A stretch of 64,000 bases of DNA. Origin: Prorocentrum cordatum. Taxonomy: Eukaryota; Sar; Dinophyceae; Prorocentrales; Prorocentraceae. Below, piece after piece: positions 29,580 through 40,968 of this stretch (its first letter is position 1; every line of letters starts with the position of its first letter). The stretch is from contig CAUYUJ010003948.1 of NCBI GenBank assembly GCA_963575745.1, positions 5,001 through 69,000 on the forward strand, written 5' to 3'. Under the pieces are notes generated by a model, which did no database searches, was not told where the DNA came from, and worked only from the letters and a program-made list of their open reading frames with translations. Made by a program: the position numbers and the translations under genes.

Positions 29580-31340
29580 AGAGTGGCCTTAGTTTGCCAG
29601 GAACACAGCTCGTTACCAGCAATGTCCCTCTTCCCGCCTGCAGCGCCTGGCGCGGGGCCCGCGGCAGGGTTCGCGGGGCCACCCCGCGCGGCGGGCGGGG
29701 GGGTCGGCAGGGCAGAGGGCGGTGCCGGTACGAGGGGGCCAGGCGGGGCAGGCGGCGCGTCAGCTGGAGCGACGGCCGCGCTTCGTGGTCTCACCTTCGG
29801 CGCCGCTGCCAGGTCGCTGGGCTTCTCCGAGGACCTCCTCGAGCCTTACGTGGAGACGCTCGGGGGCGCGTGGGGGGGCACCACCGTGAGCGACGTGCAC
29901 GGCAGCTTCGACAGCGACATGTACGCGGCGCTGTGGGCGGTTAAGACCGAGGAGGGCGTCGACATCGCCCCTATCGCGCGCGGCCAGCTCCGCGCCTCGT
30001 TGCGGGGCCCGGCGCACGCGGTGGGGGCGCCCCCCCGCTCCTGGGCGACGTGCCGGCCGTGGTCAGCCAGGGCCCCCTGCAGGCGCCGCAGGCCGCGGCG
30101 GCGGCGCCGGCGCAGCAGCCCGAGGTGTGCGAGATGAGCAGCGTCATCGACCAGGGGTCGAAAGTCAAGTTCACGATGCTCCCTGCCCCGAAGCTCAAGG
30201 AGCTCAACGCGAACTGCGCGCGGGAGACTGGGCGCCCGCCCAGGGACTACGAGGACACGACGGACGTCCAGCTCTCGGCGCTGGCCGCCCGGCTCGCCGC
30301 GGGCGAGGCGCCGCGCGTCGACTTCAGTGTCTTCGGCCCCTTTGGGAAACGGACCCAGCGGCTCGTGAACTTCCAGGCCGACGTCTGGGTGAGCGGCCAG
30401 CTGGTGAAGAAGAAGCTCGCCGGGCCAATGAACTTCGAGACTTGGCGGAAGGGCTGGCGAGACTTCCGCGCGGCGGCTATCGAGCTCCAACTTTCGAGGC
30501 CGGGTCCCATCGACGATTTTGAGGAAGGGGCGCGGCTCCTCAACTCGACCCTTCCCCCGTGACTGGGGGGCCGTTTTCCTGACCGCCTGCCAATGCTTGG
30601 AGGAGCGCCGGGAGCAGGTCCGCACGAAGATCGAGGACTTGGTGGAGAAGGGCAAGTTCCAGGGCGACTTCGACCGGGAGCGCCCCTGGGAAGCCGTATT
30701 CTCCTACACGGCCTGCGACAGCGGGCAAGACTCGCAGTGGTGGAAGATCCACTTGGAGCTCCCATGTCTGACCGGCAGGGCGTGCGGCCGCTCTCGCACG
30801 TCGGAGGTCGAGGGCGGCCCATCAGCCGTCGACCAGATCGAACGACAATCCGATAAGCGGGCTGCTGACCACCACGGCGACGACTCTGAACGCCCCACGG
30901 GCGCTGGGTCGAAGAGGGCCAAGAAGGCGAAGTCTCATTGGCAGCAGGTCAGGGACAACAACGCGGCCAGAGAGACCAAGGACGGCCGGTTCACGAAACA
31001 CCAGGGCGTCGAGTTGTGTTTCAACTGGAACCGCAACGCCCGCGGCTGCTCGTCGCCCTGCCCAGCGAACCGGCAGCTCGTGTGTGAATGGTGCAAGGGG
31101 CCGCACCGGGCGATCGATGATTCGCGCCCGGCGCCGAAGCGCCCCGAGGGCTGGCGCCCGAGCAACAGGGGCGGCGGCAAGGGAGGGGGGAAACACCCCC
31201 GGCGACTAGGCCGCGGCCCCAGTACCTTGACAAGGGCGGCTTCTTCCAGGCCGGGTACCTCAACAAGCGTTGCCCCAATAAGGTCGGCCCCAATAAGGTC
31301 TGCGCTGGCGGCCCCAGAGCCGGTCGCGTCGCCCCGCGCC
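29550..31340 (+). pseudogene. Gag-like protein of a dinoflagellate retroelement, frameshifted
   Basis: Three frames join into one chain: 29620-30010 (Gly/Pro-rich, then LRGLTFGAAARSLGFSEDLL and SDVHGSFDSDMYAALWAVKT), 30030-30562 (GDVPAVVSQGPLQAPQAAAA, KVKFTMLPAPKLKELNANCA, LVNFQADVWVSGQLVKKKLA, MNFETWRKGWRDFRAAAIEL) and 30555-31190 (VFLTACQCLEERREQVRTKI, FSYTACDSGQDSQWWKIHLE). The chain ends in a Cys/His cluster, CFNWNRNARGCSSPCPANRQ then CEWCKGPHRA, comparable to the C-rich gag finger of dinoflagellate DIRS/LTR elements. Frame changes occur near 30025 (C6 run) and 30555 (CCCCC-G). The sequence after about 31200 is Pro/Gly/Arg low complexity. No protease or RT follows directly. Confidence 0.5.
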
Positions 31341-31859
31341 GAGCCGGCGCCTGAAACGCGCTGGCGCGAGCTGGCGGGCCCCCGGCCCCCGGGCCCCCGG
31401 GGCCCCAGGCTTCGGGGCCCGCCGGGCGCGCTGGCGGCGCTGCCGGGGGGCCCGCCGGGGCCGCCAGGCGCGCTGACGACGCAGCCAGGGCTCGCGCGCG
31501 GCCGGGGCGTCGCGGACTGGCCCGCGCGCGGGGCTCCCACCTCGGCGCATTGGCGAAGCTGCAGCGCCGGCCCGGGGAGCTCCGGGCCCGGGGGGGGCCA
31601 GCGGGCGCAGCGCGGCGACGCTCCGGCCGCAGCTCGTCCGACGCCGCCAGCGCTGGCGCAGCCGGCTGGCTACCCCGGCCAAGACATGCGGGATCGGAGA
31701 CGCGTGCGGCCCCGTCGACCACCCGGCGAGCCGGATGGCCCATCCGCGCGTGAGGAGCGGTCGGCCCAGGATGCCCTCTGCACCGCCGGCCTCGTGCGGC
31801 GACCTCCAGGAGGTCATGGCGGCTGTGCGGGCAGCCCTTCTGCGGGCGCGGGCACGTGA

Positions 31860-32228
31860 GCCCGCTCTGGTCGAGGTGGTGGGCGCGTGCGGGGAGCGGC
31901 CCTGGGTTTGGGGGGGGCGCGGGCCGAGGAGCACCATCCGTCCTCCCCACTGCGGCGCGAGATCTTCGCGGAGTGCGCCCGCTGGTCGAAGGGCCCCGAC
32001 GTGCTTCATGACTCATGGCGATTAGCGGACATATAAAATGAGTAGTCGGTATTTTCAAAGTCATCTATAAGTCCCTGTACAAGCCCCTTGGTAAGTTACG
32101 CACAAGTGCTTTGATAAATCCATAAGTTGCGCGCCAATTTTTTGGGGGGGTCTTTAGCTCAAACTAAGCGTTTGTAAATATTGGTGGCATTCTTTCAAAA
32201 TTCCACGCTGGCCGTCTGCATGCTGTCT
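31860..32228. other. Non-coding gap
   Basis: Composition falls from GC-rich to AT-richer at about 32030 (AAGTTACGCACAAGTGCTTT), consistent with the boundary of the next inserted element. No repeat or gene identified. Confidence 0.4.
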
Positions 32229-32246
32229 GCGTAGGTTTTCGGCTCC
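32229..32246 (+). other. Possible degenerate spliced-leader relic
   Basis: GCGTAGGTTTTCGGCTCC ends one base before an ATG. Compared with the SL it keeps CGTAG, TTTT and GGCTC in order, with a two-base loss and a one-base gain. Confidence 0.35.
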
Positions 32247-34534
32247 ATGGAGCCACGTCCCAAGAAACACCAGATTTTGATAGGGGTTCAAGCGGGAGGG
32301 CTTTCCGTGTCATGTCGGGCCGTGGCTCGGGCATTGGCATGGATTTCTGAAGAGGACCCAGAGGATATCTGCCGCAATGCCGCGAGGAGCTTGAAGGCCC
32401 ACGTGGACAGCATCGGCACGTCCTATGGGCGCATCATACAGTGGGCAGATATTCCGAACGAGGACGGTAGCATTCTGCGATGGCCTTATATTCACCCGAG
32501 CGCCCTTCTGCACCATCTTTGCCAGGAGTCTAGCCCTTTCGCCCGATTTATTGCTGAGCACCTGCGCAATAAACGTGGGAATGTGATCTTGTGGGGCGAT
32601 GAATGCACCACAGGAAATCAACTTCGACCCGACAATGTCGGCAAATTCTTAGCAATCTACTGGACCATGTCCACTTTCCCCGAGTCTTTCCGCTCAGCAG
32701 ATGAAGGATGGATGTCGTTTGGAATATTCGAGTACGACTTGTTAAAGCCCGTGCGAGGACAGTGCGGGGGCTTGCTTAAGCACGTATTAAAAATTATGTT
32801 CACGGACGTGGGCAGCTTCACATTCGGCATTCGCGTCCCCAACGGCGCTGTGGAACCGGGTGAGGCGTTCATCCGCGCATCCTTCCTGACATTCATACAA
32901 GACGAAAAAGCACATAAAGAGGCGAAAAGTTTAAAGGGCGCAGGTGGATGCCACTGCTGCGGCAGATGTAAGAACATCAGTTAGTTTCTGCAATCCGCCA
33001 GCCCCGCCCCCCTGGCCGATGCCGATTGCAACCGAACCCGCGTGTTCTATCACGTCGCAGGGCCGTTCCCCACGGGTTCGCATGGCCTGGCGCCTGGTTG
33101 GATTGAACTGGGCTGCGGATTTACAGCGGCGGTGTTCGGAACACAGCGCGGAGCGAGTATGTATTGCATTTTGCCCATGCTCGGCCGCGCTCGTTCGACC
33201 TACGCGACAACGACAGCATGCGGGAAGTTATCGATACATTAGAAGCCAACGCTGGGGCGCTATCGAAGGGTAGGTTTGAAGATTTGCAAAAACAGCTTGG
33301 TATGAACTATCAACCTGGGTCCCTGGCATTCGACAGGTCGCTACGACCGTTTTACAAGCCAGTTTCGACAACTTTTTTCGACTGGATGCATTGCATCGCC
33401 GCGCCGGGTGGCATTGCCCAATACAATCTAAACGCCCTTGTCCTGCGGCTGGAGCGCCCTCCTGTGAACATTGAAGGGGCCGCGCTTGATGATTTTGCAA
33501 CGGCAACGGCTGCTTTCGATTTCGCCGATTGTCCAAACAGTTTTTCACGAAACGCATTGTTCGGAACCCTCTCGCCCACATCAGGTGCTTCGCCGCGGAA
33601 ACGTTAGCAGCAGTTACGGTGATGTGCTATTCGTCGGCTGATCGCTGCCCCCCGCGTCCGCCGCGCATAGCCCGCGCGCCCCCCAGGGCAACCCCCGCCC
33701 CTCCTACCCCCGCCCTCAGCGTCCGCGGTTTGATCCGCCATGCTTCCCGCGTCGGCGGGCGGGCGTATTTCTGCCGCACTGTCTTGGACCCGAGGGGGCT
33801 TTTGAACGACCATTCCCAGTGCATGCAGACTCTAGGCATCATCTGCAACATTCTGACCCTCGGGGATGCCGCGTCGAACCACGCAGACAGGCTGGAGTCA
33901 CTGCTAGAACAGCATCACATGCAAATGGCTGTTCTGCACGGTGCGGACATTCTCGTCATCAAAAACCATGTGGTTTATCACGTGCCCCAGTCGATCCGCG
34001 AGTTGGGGTTGAACCTTTCGCGTTTCTCCAACGAGCGACGAAATCGATTGATGAAAGCAGCTTGCAAGCATTACTCTCGACAGAAAGGCTCAGAGGATGC
34101 AATAGAAGTCAGGCTGGTCCTCGAATTAGAGGCGCGCGTGAAAACCGCATGTGTTGCCCCCGTCGCTCTCGTCGGGAAGGTGTCGGAAGAACCGAGCTTC
34201 CGAGATTTGTTCCCGACCCCCCAGGTCGCAGGTATTCAGTGGCAAACGATTGAAATAGGCACGTGGCACCGTGCACGTTGGGGGTGTGATTTCAGTGGCA
34301 GACTCAGGCATGTTCCGCGCGATGCGATGCTCTTGTTTCGTGGACGCTCGTGCTGCAGACCGCCCAGCGTCGCCGAATTGTTTCGTGCTGTCCCAGGTCT
34401 GCGTTCGGGTGCATGGCGCGGAATTGTGGGAGGCAGTCGATCAGTTTGAAATTACGCGCGTTGGTGATAGTATTGACGTCCACGTCGCTGTGGTGGACGG
34501 TGCACGCTTCGCCCCCTTGATAAGGGAGTTGTGA
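32247..34534 (+). pseudogene. Second DDE/Tnp2-like transposase-family gene, decayed
   Basis: Frame 3 (32247-33170, one TAG at 32982), frame 2 (33175-33607) and frame 1 (33560-34449) join as one protein. Landmarks in order: RGNVILWGDECTTGNQLRPD (candidate first Asp); FIQDEKAHKEAKSLKGAGGC plus HCCGRCKN (Asp followed by the usual KG-x-G...CxxCxN); TTFFDWMHCIAAPGGIAQYN; HVPQSIRELGLNLSRFSNER followed by RNRLMKAACKH (candidate catalytic Glu in E-R-x-N-R). The last 70 codons (34271-34534) read VRVHGAELWEAVDQFEITRV and DVHVAVVDGARFAPLIREL. The same landmarks occur in the minus-strand gene at 1.0-3.5 kb, but the sequences are otherwise unlike. It has an SL-like relic immediately before the ATG, one in-frame stop and at least two frameshifts. 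Confidence 0.5.
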
Positions 34535-35080
34535 GGTGCATTAGCCAGTGCACTAGTTACGCGTTAGGCAAAAGTACGCGAACTCACCACGTCGCACATG
34601 CACTGAACGCAATCGAACTAGGGCACCACTTATTGCATAGCACACACCCTTAATCACATCCATCGCACATCGGTCCTCGTCGCCAGAGGGTTCCTTTCCA
34701 TTCATGACCCTGGCAGCTCCTCAACTTGGCGCCGCGCACATGTTTTGCCAGTCTGCCGCAGTTGCTCGCGCGGGGGGGGGGGGGGGGGAGCTACCCCCTC
34801 CCCGCCCGCAAGCCGTCTCGCTCGCTTTCAGCCGCCCTCCCACCGCGTACGTAGCACCCGAGTCTGGCCCGAGCCGCAGCAAATTCAGAATGAAGCTCTC
34901 GCCTCAGCGCCGCTTGCGAAGACATCGCCATATTTCTGAGCGCATCGTCGCCGTCGCAGTGGCTTCGCCCTGCCGTCGTCCTCTTCTTCGCGCAGTGGTT
35001 TCGCCCTGCCGTCTTTCCGAGGTGGTCCTCTCTTTAACAATGCGTTCCCTTTTGCCATCCCCAGCTCTCCATGCCCCTCC
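34535..35080. other. Non-coding; G19 homopolymer
   Basis: A G run lies at 34771-34789. No credible exon. Confidence 0.5.
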
Positions 35081-35084
35081 GTGT

Positions 35085-35085
35085 G

Positions 35086-35137
<52 letters not shown>

Positions 35138-35173
35138 TCCCTCTCCCTCTCCCTCTCTCTCTCTCTCTCTCTG
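35085..35173. repeat. (CT)n tract
   Basis: CTCTCT then CCCTCTCCCTC and again CTCTCT. Confidence 0.95.
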
Positions 35174-35459
35174 TCTCTTGCGTTCTCCCCGCCCCTCGCT
35201 CTCGCGCCGCAGCGCGCGTGCTCAAGCTGCGCATGGAGGGGGGGGGGGGGGGATTTGTCTCGCTATGGGCCCGACTGCCTGGGGCCAGTGCTCTTGCTCA
35301 AAGAGCCCATTGAATGCGGCGCAATAACTGCGCAGCAATCCCAGGATCTCTACGCGTCGACACGGCGCAAGGTTAAGACGAGGGAGCGCGGCCGCCGCGG
35401 GGGGGGCAGAGAGCTGATTCTCGCGGGGAGGGCTCTGCTCCTCCCCAGAGCGCGCGAAG

Positions 35460-36080
35460 CTGCAGGAGAGGTGATGAGGTGGAATGGTGCAGATCGGGCG
35501 CGGCGCCTGCCCCCGCCAATCGACTTTGCGCAGCTGGCCCCAGCGTACGTTGACCCCCCCGCCATCCCACCCCACGACGACTGGGCGGCCGAGTGCGGCA
35601 TCGAGAACTTCGGCGGCGGCGCCCAGAGCAGCTCTGCGCGAGGACCGAACCCGCCAGTTGCATTGCAATGCCGCAGCTTTGTCATGTATAGTCCTGCGAG
35701 TGCACCATTTGCCCACGCTCGGCTCGTTGCGCGCGCGCAAATGGCAGGCGTGCATGCGCGCTATCAGCTGCGCTCGCCTTGGTCACGTCGGCTCGGCTTG
35801 CTCGAGCCCGTCCTATGTTCAATTTCCCACGTTCCCTTTCATATGTTCGCAGTTGGTTTCCTGCGCCCTCAGCTGCCCCCCTCTTCCCCTCCCCCCCCCC
35901 CCCCACCGCCCCCTCTCAACTTTTCCCTACCCCTCTCCCCGTCCCCCATGCGCACGTGGAGCCCGCGCGCGCCGCCGCGGGAACCAGCGCCCTGCGTCGC
36001 GCCGACGTGGGCGCGCAGGTCAGCCAGGAGGACTGGGGGGCGCAGCAGGACTGGCCGCCGCCCCCTGCCGCCACCGCGCG
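35460..36080 (+). CDS. Possible exons of an unidentified plus-strand gene
   Basis: Two segments of ordinary composition: 35500-35650 (RLPPPIDFAQLAPAYVDPPA, DDWAAECGIENFGGGAQSSS) and about 35945-36105 (VPHAHVEPARAAAGTSALRR, ADVGAQVSQEDWGAQQDWPP). They are in different frames and separated by C-rich sequence with a C12 run. No domain recognised; may be disordered linker of a family protein or chance. Confidence 0.25.
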
Positions 36081-36602
36081 CGTCGTCGGCCCCGCCGCGC
36101 ACCCATGGGCCCGCCCTCCTACCCCACCTCCTCGTTTTCCTCCTCTTACTCCCCCTCCTCCTCCTCGCGGCCGTCTGCGATTCTGCCCCCAAGCCGGAGC
36201 GCCCCCAAGGCGGTTGCTCGATCTCTTCCTCGCCCTCTGCCAGTTTACCGCGGGCCCCGCTGGGGCCCAAGCAAGAGCGGGCTCGAATTGAAAAACAATT
36301 GCTTGCCTTTCGAACCCGCTTGTCGTTACTGGGGCCCATGGGGGCCGTGTCGCGCCCGGTGAACTTGCCGATCCCCCTCCTCGCCGCAGTTGCCCCGTGC
36401 GCCTGCTGACCCCCCTCCCCCCCATCCCCCCCCCCTTCCTCGCATGTTCCCTTATAGGGGAACATGTGAGGAGGGGGCGCGACGTATACAGGTCGTTGGC
36501 CACATTCCGATGCGGGGGCATTTCTCCGACGCCGTTTTCGTCCGAGGTGGAGGCTTCGCCCCGCCGATCGCTTTTCGCTCGCGCCATCCACCGCCGAGTC
36601 AG

Positions 36603-37617
36603 ATGGCCGCCATGCCTGCCGACGAGCCCAGCGTCGAGCAGCAGCCCCCGCCCCGCGCACAGGACGACGAAGAGCAGCCAGGTACCAAGGAGGAGCCAGC
36701 TAGCGACGAGCAGCCCGAGGCGGCCGAGGCTGCCGATGACGAGGAGGAGGAGGATCTCGAAGTCTGCGAGCCCTGCGGCGTGAAGGTCTACGAGCACGAA
36801 GACACTACGATGCTCCACTGTCACCCCGTTCACTGCCGCTGCGTGAACCTCAAGAAGCGCATGCAGAAGATCAGGACGGGCTCCGATGGTTTCGACGATT
36901 GGGGGCCCCAGGCGGTCGAGGGCCGCAAGGCGTTCATGGCCCAGAACGCCCACCTTTACGGAGACGAGCTCCAGAAGGCCATGGAGGAGACGATGGAGCA
37001 GTCGCGCACCCAGCGCCACACTGCTACGTTCGAAGAGAAAGGAAAATACCACCTCGTGAAGGAGGCGGAGAAGCTCCCCCGTTTCAAGGGCGACCCTGCG
37101 GCATTCTCCAAGTTGATGGAGAACAGTTCGAAGCTGACTTGCAGGACGACGGGTCAGGAATTCGCGTTTGTCCCCGAGTACGAGTTCAGCCAGAAGAAGG
37201 AGGAAGTGAACGAGCGCGCGGCCAAGCGTACCATCACTCAGGGCACGACGGTGCGGAGGAGGCCTGCTGCACGGTCAGGACACGACGGTGCTGGAGGCAC
37301 GAAGCGCGAGGCGCTCCCCGCGGGCCTGGCGAAGAAGATCGACGGGGCCCTGGCCAAGCACAACCAGTCCGCGTACCACCTCGAGCAGGCCATCACGTGG
37401 GGCAGTGACGAGCGCTGCAAGGAGTGCGTGCCCCCTGGCATCGTCGCCAAGGCGAAGGACCTCCGCAAGCGCCAGGACGAGGCGCTCGCGGCGCTCGAGC
37501 AGGAGAGTGAGAAGGACGTCGGGGAGATCGACAAGACCAAGGTCGAGAACAGCATGGACATCATGAAGAAGCTCATGGCCGAGGAGAGCGAGATCACGTA
37601 CAAGATCATGGGTTCTA
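36603..37617 (+). CDS. Cys/His-finger dinoflagellate family protein, exon 1
   Basis: Starts MAAMPADEPSVEQQPPPRAQ. An acidic leader precedes a metal-binding-looking CEPCGVKVYEHEDTTMLHCH then PVHCRCVNLKKRMQKIRTGS (C-x2-C, H-x-H, H-x-C pattern). A helical body follows (GRKAFMAQNAHLYGDELQKA; EEKGKYHLVKEAEKLPRFKG), then TGQEFAFVPEYEFSQKKEEV, VRRRPAARSG, and a long coiled-coil-like tail (PPGIVAKAKDLRKRQDEALA, KVENSMDIMKKLMAEESEIT). Codon use is GC-rich and the frame is clean for about 335 codons, so I take it as a real gene of a repeated dinoflagellate family. The exon ends near ITYKIM, followed by a CTACTAC-filled intron. Function unknown. A weak SL-like string lies 20-40 bases upstream. Confidence 0.6.
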
Positions 37618-37629
37618 CTTTCCTCCCCT

Positions 37630-37940
<311 letters not shown>

Positions 37941-37941
37941 A

Positions 37942-38096
37942 GGTTTGCTCGACGAGATGCCCCACCCGCCCTGCGCGAGGTACAGCGCCTTCGGCGTGGC
38001 CAGGGGCGGCCCCCGCCCGGAGGATGCCACGGCGGACGCGGCCGAGCCCGCGGCCGAGCCCGCCGAGAGCGGCGCGGAGGAGGCTGTGGAGATGCG
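37942..38096 (+). CDS. Family protein, exon 2
   Basis: Begins after CTCCCAG: GLLDEMPHPPCARYSAFGVA, RGGPRPEDATADAAEPAAEP, AESGAEEAVEM. About 50 codons between two microsatellite introns. Its reading frame requires an intron phase shift from exon 1. Confidence 0.5.
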
Positions 38097-38099
38097 TGT

Positions 38100-38101
38100 T
38101 T

Positions 38102-38137
<36 letters not shown>

Positions 38138-38232
38138 CGTCGTTCGTTCGTCGTCGTCGTCGTCCGTCGTCGGCGCGCGTTCGTCGTCGTCGTCGTCGTC
38201 GACGTCGACGACGATGCGTGTTTCCGTCGTCG

Positions 38233-38264
<32 letters not shown>

Positions 38265-38342
38265 CGCGACGACGACGACGACCGCGACGTGACGGCGACC
38301 ACGACGACGACGACGACCACGACGACGACGACGACGACGACC
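38100..38342. repeat. (CGT)n followed by (GAC)n, mutually complementary
   Basis: 38106-38214 is GTC/CGT-type and 38229-38340 is GAC-type, so the two halves could fold into a long imperfect hairpin. Probably the second intron of the 36.6-kb gene. Confidence 0.85.
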
Positions 38343-38455
38343 AGGCTGCTGTCAAGAAGCGCCGCCTGCGCGGCAAGAGCGCCCTCGCGGCGACGAGCAA
38401 GCAGAGGGCGCGCGGCAGGGGCGCGAGCGGCAAGGGCAAGGCTCGCGGCGCGTAG
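38341..38455 (+). CDS. Family protein, last exon (basic tail)
   Basis: QAAVKKRRLRGKSALAATSK then QRARGRGASGKGKARGA and a stop at 38455. The strongly basic tail suggests nuclear localisation or nucleic-acid binding. Confidence 0.45.
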
Positions 38456-38589
38456 GCGGCCACGAGCGGTGCCGCGCTCTGCAGCCGAGCACCGAGTTGC
38501 CGCGCCGAGCAGCCGAGCAGCCGACGCCCGTGTTGGGCACCCGTTGCACCGAGCTGTTGCGCTCTGCAGCCGAGCAACCAAGCAATGTC

Positions 38590-39285
38590 CATCGCAGTAT
38601 CCGTCGCGGTGTCCCGAGGTATCCCTATGAGTTTTCCCGCAGGTATCCGTTGCGGTATCCCGAAATACCCCTCGAGGTTTTATTGGAGGTATCCGTAGAG
38701 GTATCCCGAGGTATCCCTTGAGGTCGTCCTGGGGGTATCCGTAGAGGTATCCCGAAGTATCCCTCGAGGTTGTCTTGGAGGTATCCGTAGAGGTATCCCG
38801 AGGTACCCCGTGCGGTATCCCTAGAGGTATCCTTAGAGGTACCCCGAGGCATCCCGCGAGGTATCCCTCGAGGTATCCCTGGAGGTGCCCTGCGTGCATT
38901 TTAAGCGAATGTATCAGGTATCCCGAGGTACCCCGGGGTATCCCGTGAGGTATCCCGTGAGGTATCCCTAGAGGTATCCCGAGGTATCCCGCGTCGCGCC
39001 TCTGAGGGTACCCCTAGAGGTATCCCGAGGTATCCCGCGTCGCGTGTCTGAGGGTGCCCCTAGAGGTATCCCGAGGTATCCCGCAAGGTATACCTAGAGG
39101 TATCCCTAGAGGTATCCCGAGGTATCCCGCGTCGCGTCTCTGAAGGTATCCCTAGAGGCATCCCGAGGTATCCCGCGTCGCGTCTCTGAGGGTATCCCTG
39201 GACGTATCCCGAGGTATCCCGTGTCGTGTCCCTGGTGGCATCCCTGGAGGTATCCCCTGGCATCCCCGTCCGCGTCTCTCCCAAG
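38590..39285. repeat. GGTATCCC minisatellite field
   Basis: About 55 GGTATCCC or one-mismatch words spaced 9-19 bases apart, alternating CGA and TAGA spacers. Between 38985 and 39200 a longer unit of 42-55 bases with GCGTCGCGTCTCTGAGGGTA is repeated four times. Confidence 0.95.
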
Positions 39286-39365
39286 CTAGGAGGCTGGAGG
39301 CTCCGCCCCGCCGACCACTGAGTGAGGCTGGAGGCTTCCCCCCGCCGACCGCTGGTCGTCTTCGT
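39286..39365. repeat. Tandem duplication of about 36 bp
   Basis: GGCTGGAGGCT(C/T)CGCCCCGCCGACC(A/G)CTG occurs at 39290 and again at 39328. Confidence 0.7.
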
Positions 39366-39440
39366 CGTCACCGTCGTCGTCGTCGTCGTCGTCGCGACGA
39401 CGACGACGACGACGACGACGGCGGCGACGACGAAGAAGAC
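39366..39440. repeat. Palindromic (GTC)n(GAC)n
   Basis: Seven GTC units meet GAC units at GTCGCGAC (39392-39399), forming a perfect palindrome of about 46 bases. Confidence 0.9.
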
Positions 39441-39479
39441 GAAGACGACCAGCGGCGCCACTTTCACCCCGTGGCGCGT

Positions 39480-39523
39480 CAACGATGTCAACGTTGTCAA
39501 CATTGACAGCGTTGACATCGTTG
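39480..39523. other. 44-nt near-perfect hairpin
   Basis: Left arm 39480-39500 (CAACGATGTCAACGTTGTCA+A) and right arm 39503-39523 pair over 21 positions with one G-T wobble and a two-base loop. Confidence 0.8.
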
Positions 39524-40070
39524 GCGCCATGGGGGGCCGGCTGTCTGACGCAAGCAAGCCTCAGTCCCTCCGTCGCCCCTCCGTCGCCCCCCCGTCGCCC
39601 TTCCGTAGCCTCACCGTCGTCCCTCCGTTCGCTTGCTCTCACCCAGAACGAGCCGCCCATCCAGCCTTTCCCGCGCGCCGAGGAGGCGGCGCCTGGCACG
39701 AGCTCGAGTTCGAGGCCCGCGCGGCCGCGCGGCCCGAGGGTGGCACGACGGCTAACGACGACGACGAACGACGACGCCGACGACGACGACGACGACGAAC
39801 GCCGCCGACGACGACGACGACGGCGACTAACGACGACGACGACGACGACGTCGACGACGACGACGACGACGACGGCGCCGACGTCGGCGATGACGACCAG
39901 CACCCAGGAGGCTCCGAGAGTTTCGGGGAGGGCTCACTGAGGGGCGTATTGGAGAAGTTTTTTTTTTGCATTAAAAGTGCAGAACGTATAGAGGATTTGC
40001 GTGTCGTAACATATGACCTGAGGGCAGGCAAACTCCCGCGCGGCACGGGGCCCCAGCGGGCCCGCTAGCA
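39524..40070. other. Non-coding, with GAC microsatellites at 39755-39890
   Basis: Repeated CCTCCGTCGCC words (39560-39620), GACGAC tracts including the palindromic GACGTCGAC at 39847-39855, and an AT-rich TTTTTTTTT run at 39959. No credible exon. Confidence 0.55.
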
Positions 40071-40205
40071 GCCCCGAAGAGGCCCGCGCGCGGCCCTCGA
40101 GGAGCCCCCGCGAGGCCCCACCCCAACAGGGTCCCAATGCGGCCCCAAGAAGGCCCCGAGAGGCCCCCGAAGGGCCCGCGCTGCCCCCCCCCCCCCCCCC
40201 CCCCC
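40071..40205. repeat. Degenerate GGCCCC words ending in C20
   Basis: About ten GAGGCCCC/GGGCCCGC variants followed by 20 consecutive C (40186-40205). Confidence 0.8.
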
Positions 40206-40542
40206 TGCGGGCCCTTCGCGGAAATTGGTTGCTACCCCAGAACATAATCTAGCCCTTGCACAGAGCGGGGTTGCATCGAAAGTTGGCCAGGTTCTACGCC
40301 CCGAGATTTGCGTTTCCCTGCGGTGCACAAGCGACGTTTGCTATCGCAACCGAGAATTTCTACGACCCGCGACCACCTGGGGCCCGGGGAATTCGGAGAT
40401 GTTTTACAGACAACACCTCCGAATTCCAAGACAGATATTTCCTGCTCCTCCCCCTCCTCCTCCGAGCTCAGGGCTCGCTGGCCCATAGCTCCTGGGCCCC
40501 TCTTGGGACAGTAGTGGGCCCTCTTGGGGCCCCATTGGGGCC

Positions 40543-40968
40543 ATGTTGCCTGCGTCGTGGGGCCCGCTTGGGCCCTCGCGGGGCCCCGAGGGCGGCGGCG
40601 ACGCCCCCGACGGGGAGTGCAGGTTCGCAAGCGGCTGCGACGGCTTCGAGGCGCCCCCGCGTCGAGGGTCGCCGAGGCCTGCGAGGTCGAGGGCGAGCGC
40701 CAGCGACGGCGTTGCGGCCCAGGGGGGCGTCGGAGGCCCCGAGGGCGCGAATGTCGTGGGCGTCGGGAACAACGTCGGCGTCGACAGCGCTGGCAGAGCG
40801 CCCGATGTCGTCGAAGTTGAATCGAGTGCGCACCCAGGGGGCGAGCTCGAGACCGAGGTCGATTCGAGCGATTCGAGTGCGTGCGCAGGGGGCGAGCTCG
40901 AGACCGAGGCCGCGCTGCAGGTCGAACCCTTGCAAGATGCCCGTGCACGAGGCGCGTGGCCCGCATAG
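40543..40968 (+). CDS. Possible acidic low-complexity exon
   Basis: 142 open codons ending in a stop. The last 60 residues contain a duplicated SSAHPGGELETEVD / SSACAGGELETEAA unit, a 60-bp imperfect tandem duplication kept in frame. No domain recognised. It follows another field of CTTGGGGCCC words (40480-40600) and could be non-coding. Confidence 0.25.
   Translation: MLPASWGPLGPSRGPEGGGDAPDGECRFASGCDGFEAPPRRGSPRPARSRASASDGVAAQGGVGGPEGANVVGVGNNVGVDSAGRAPDVVEVESSAHPGGELETEVDSSDSSACAGGELETEAALQVEPLQDARARGAWPA

Noticed and set aside
36564-36583. CCGATCGCTTTTCGCTCG as an SL relic before the 36.6-kb gene
   Set aside because: About 14 scattered matches in a GC-rich stretch; needs a gap and is not better than chance in this composition.
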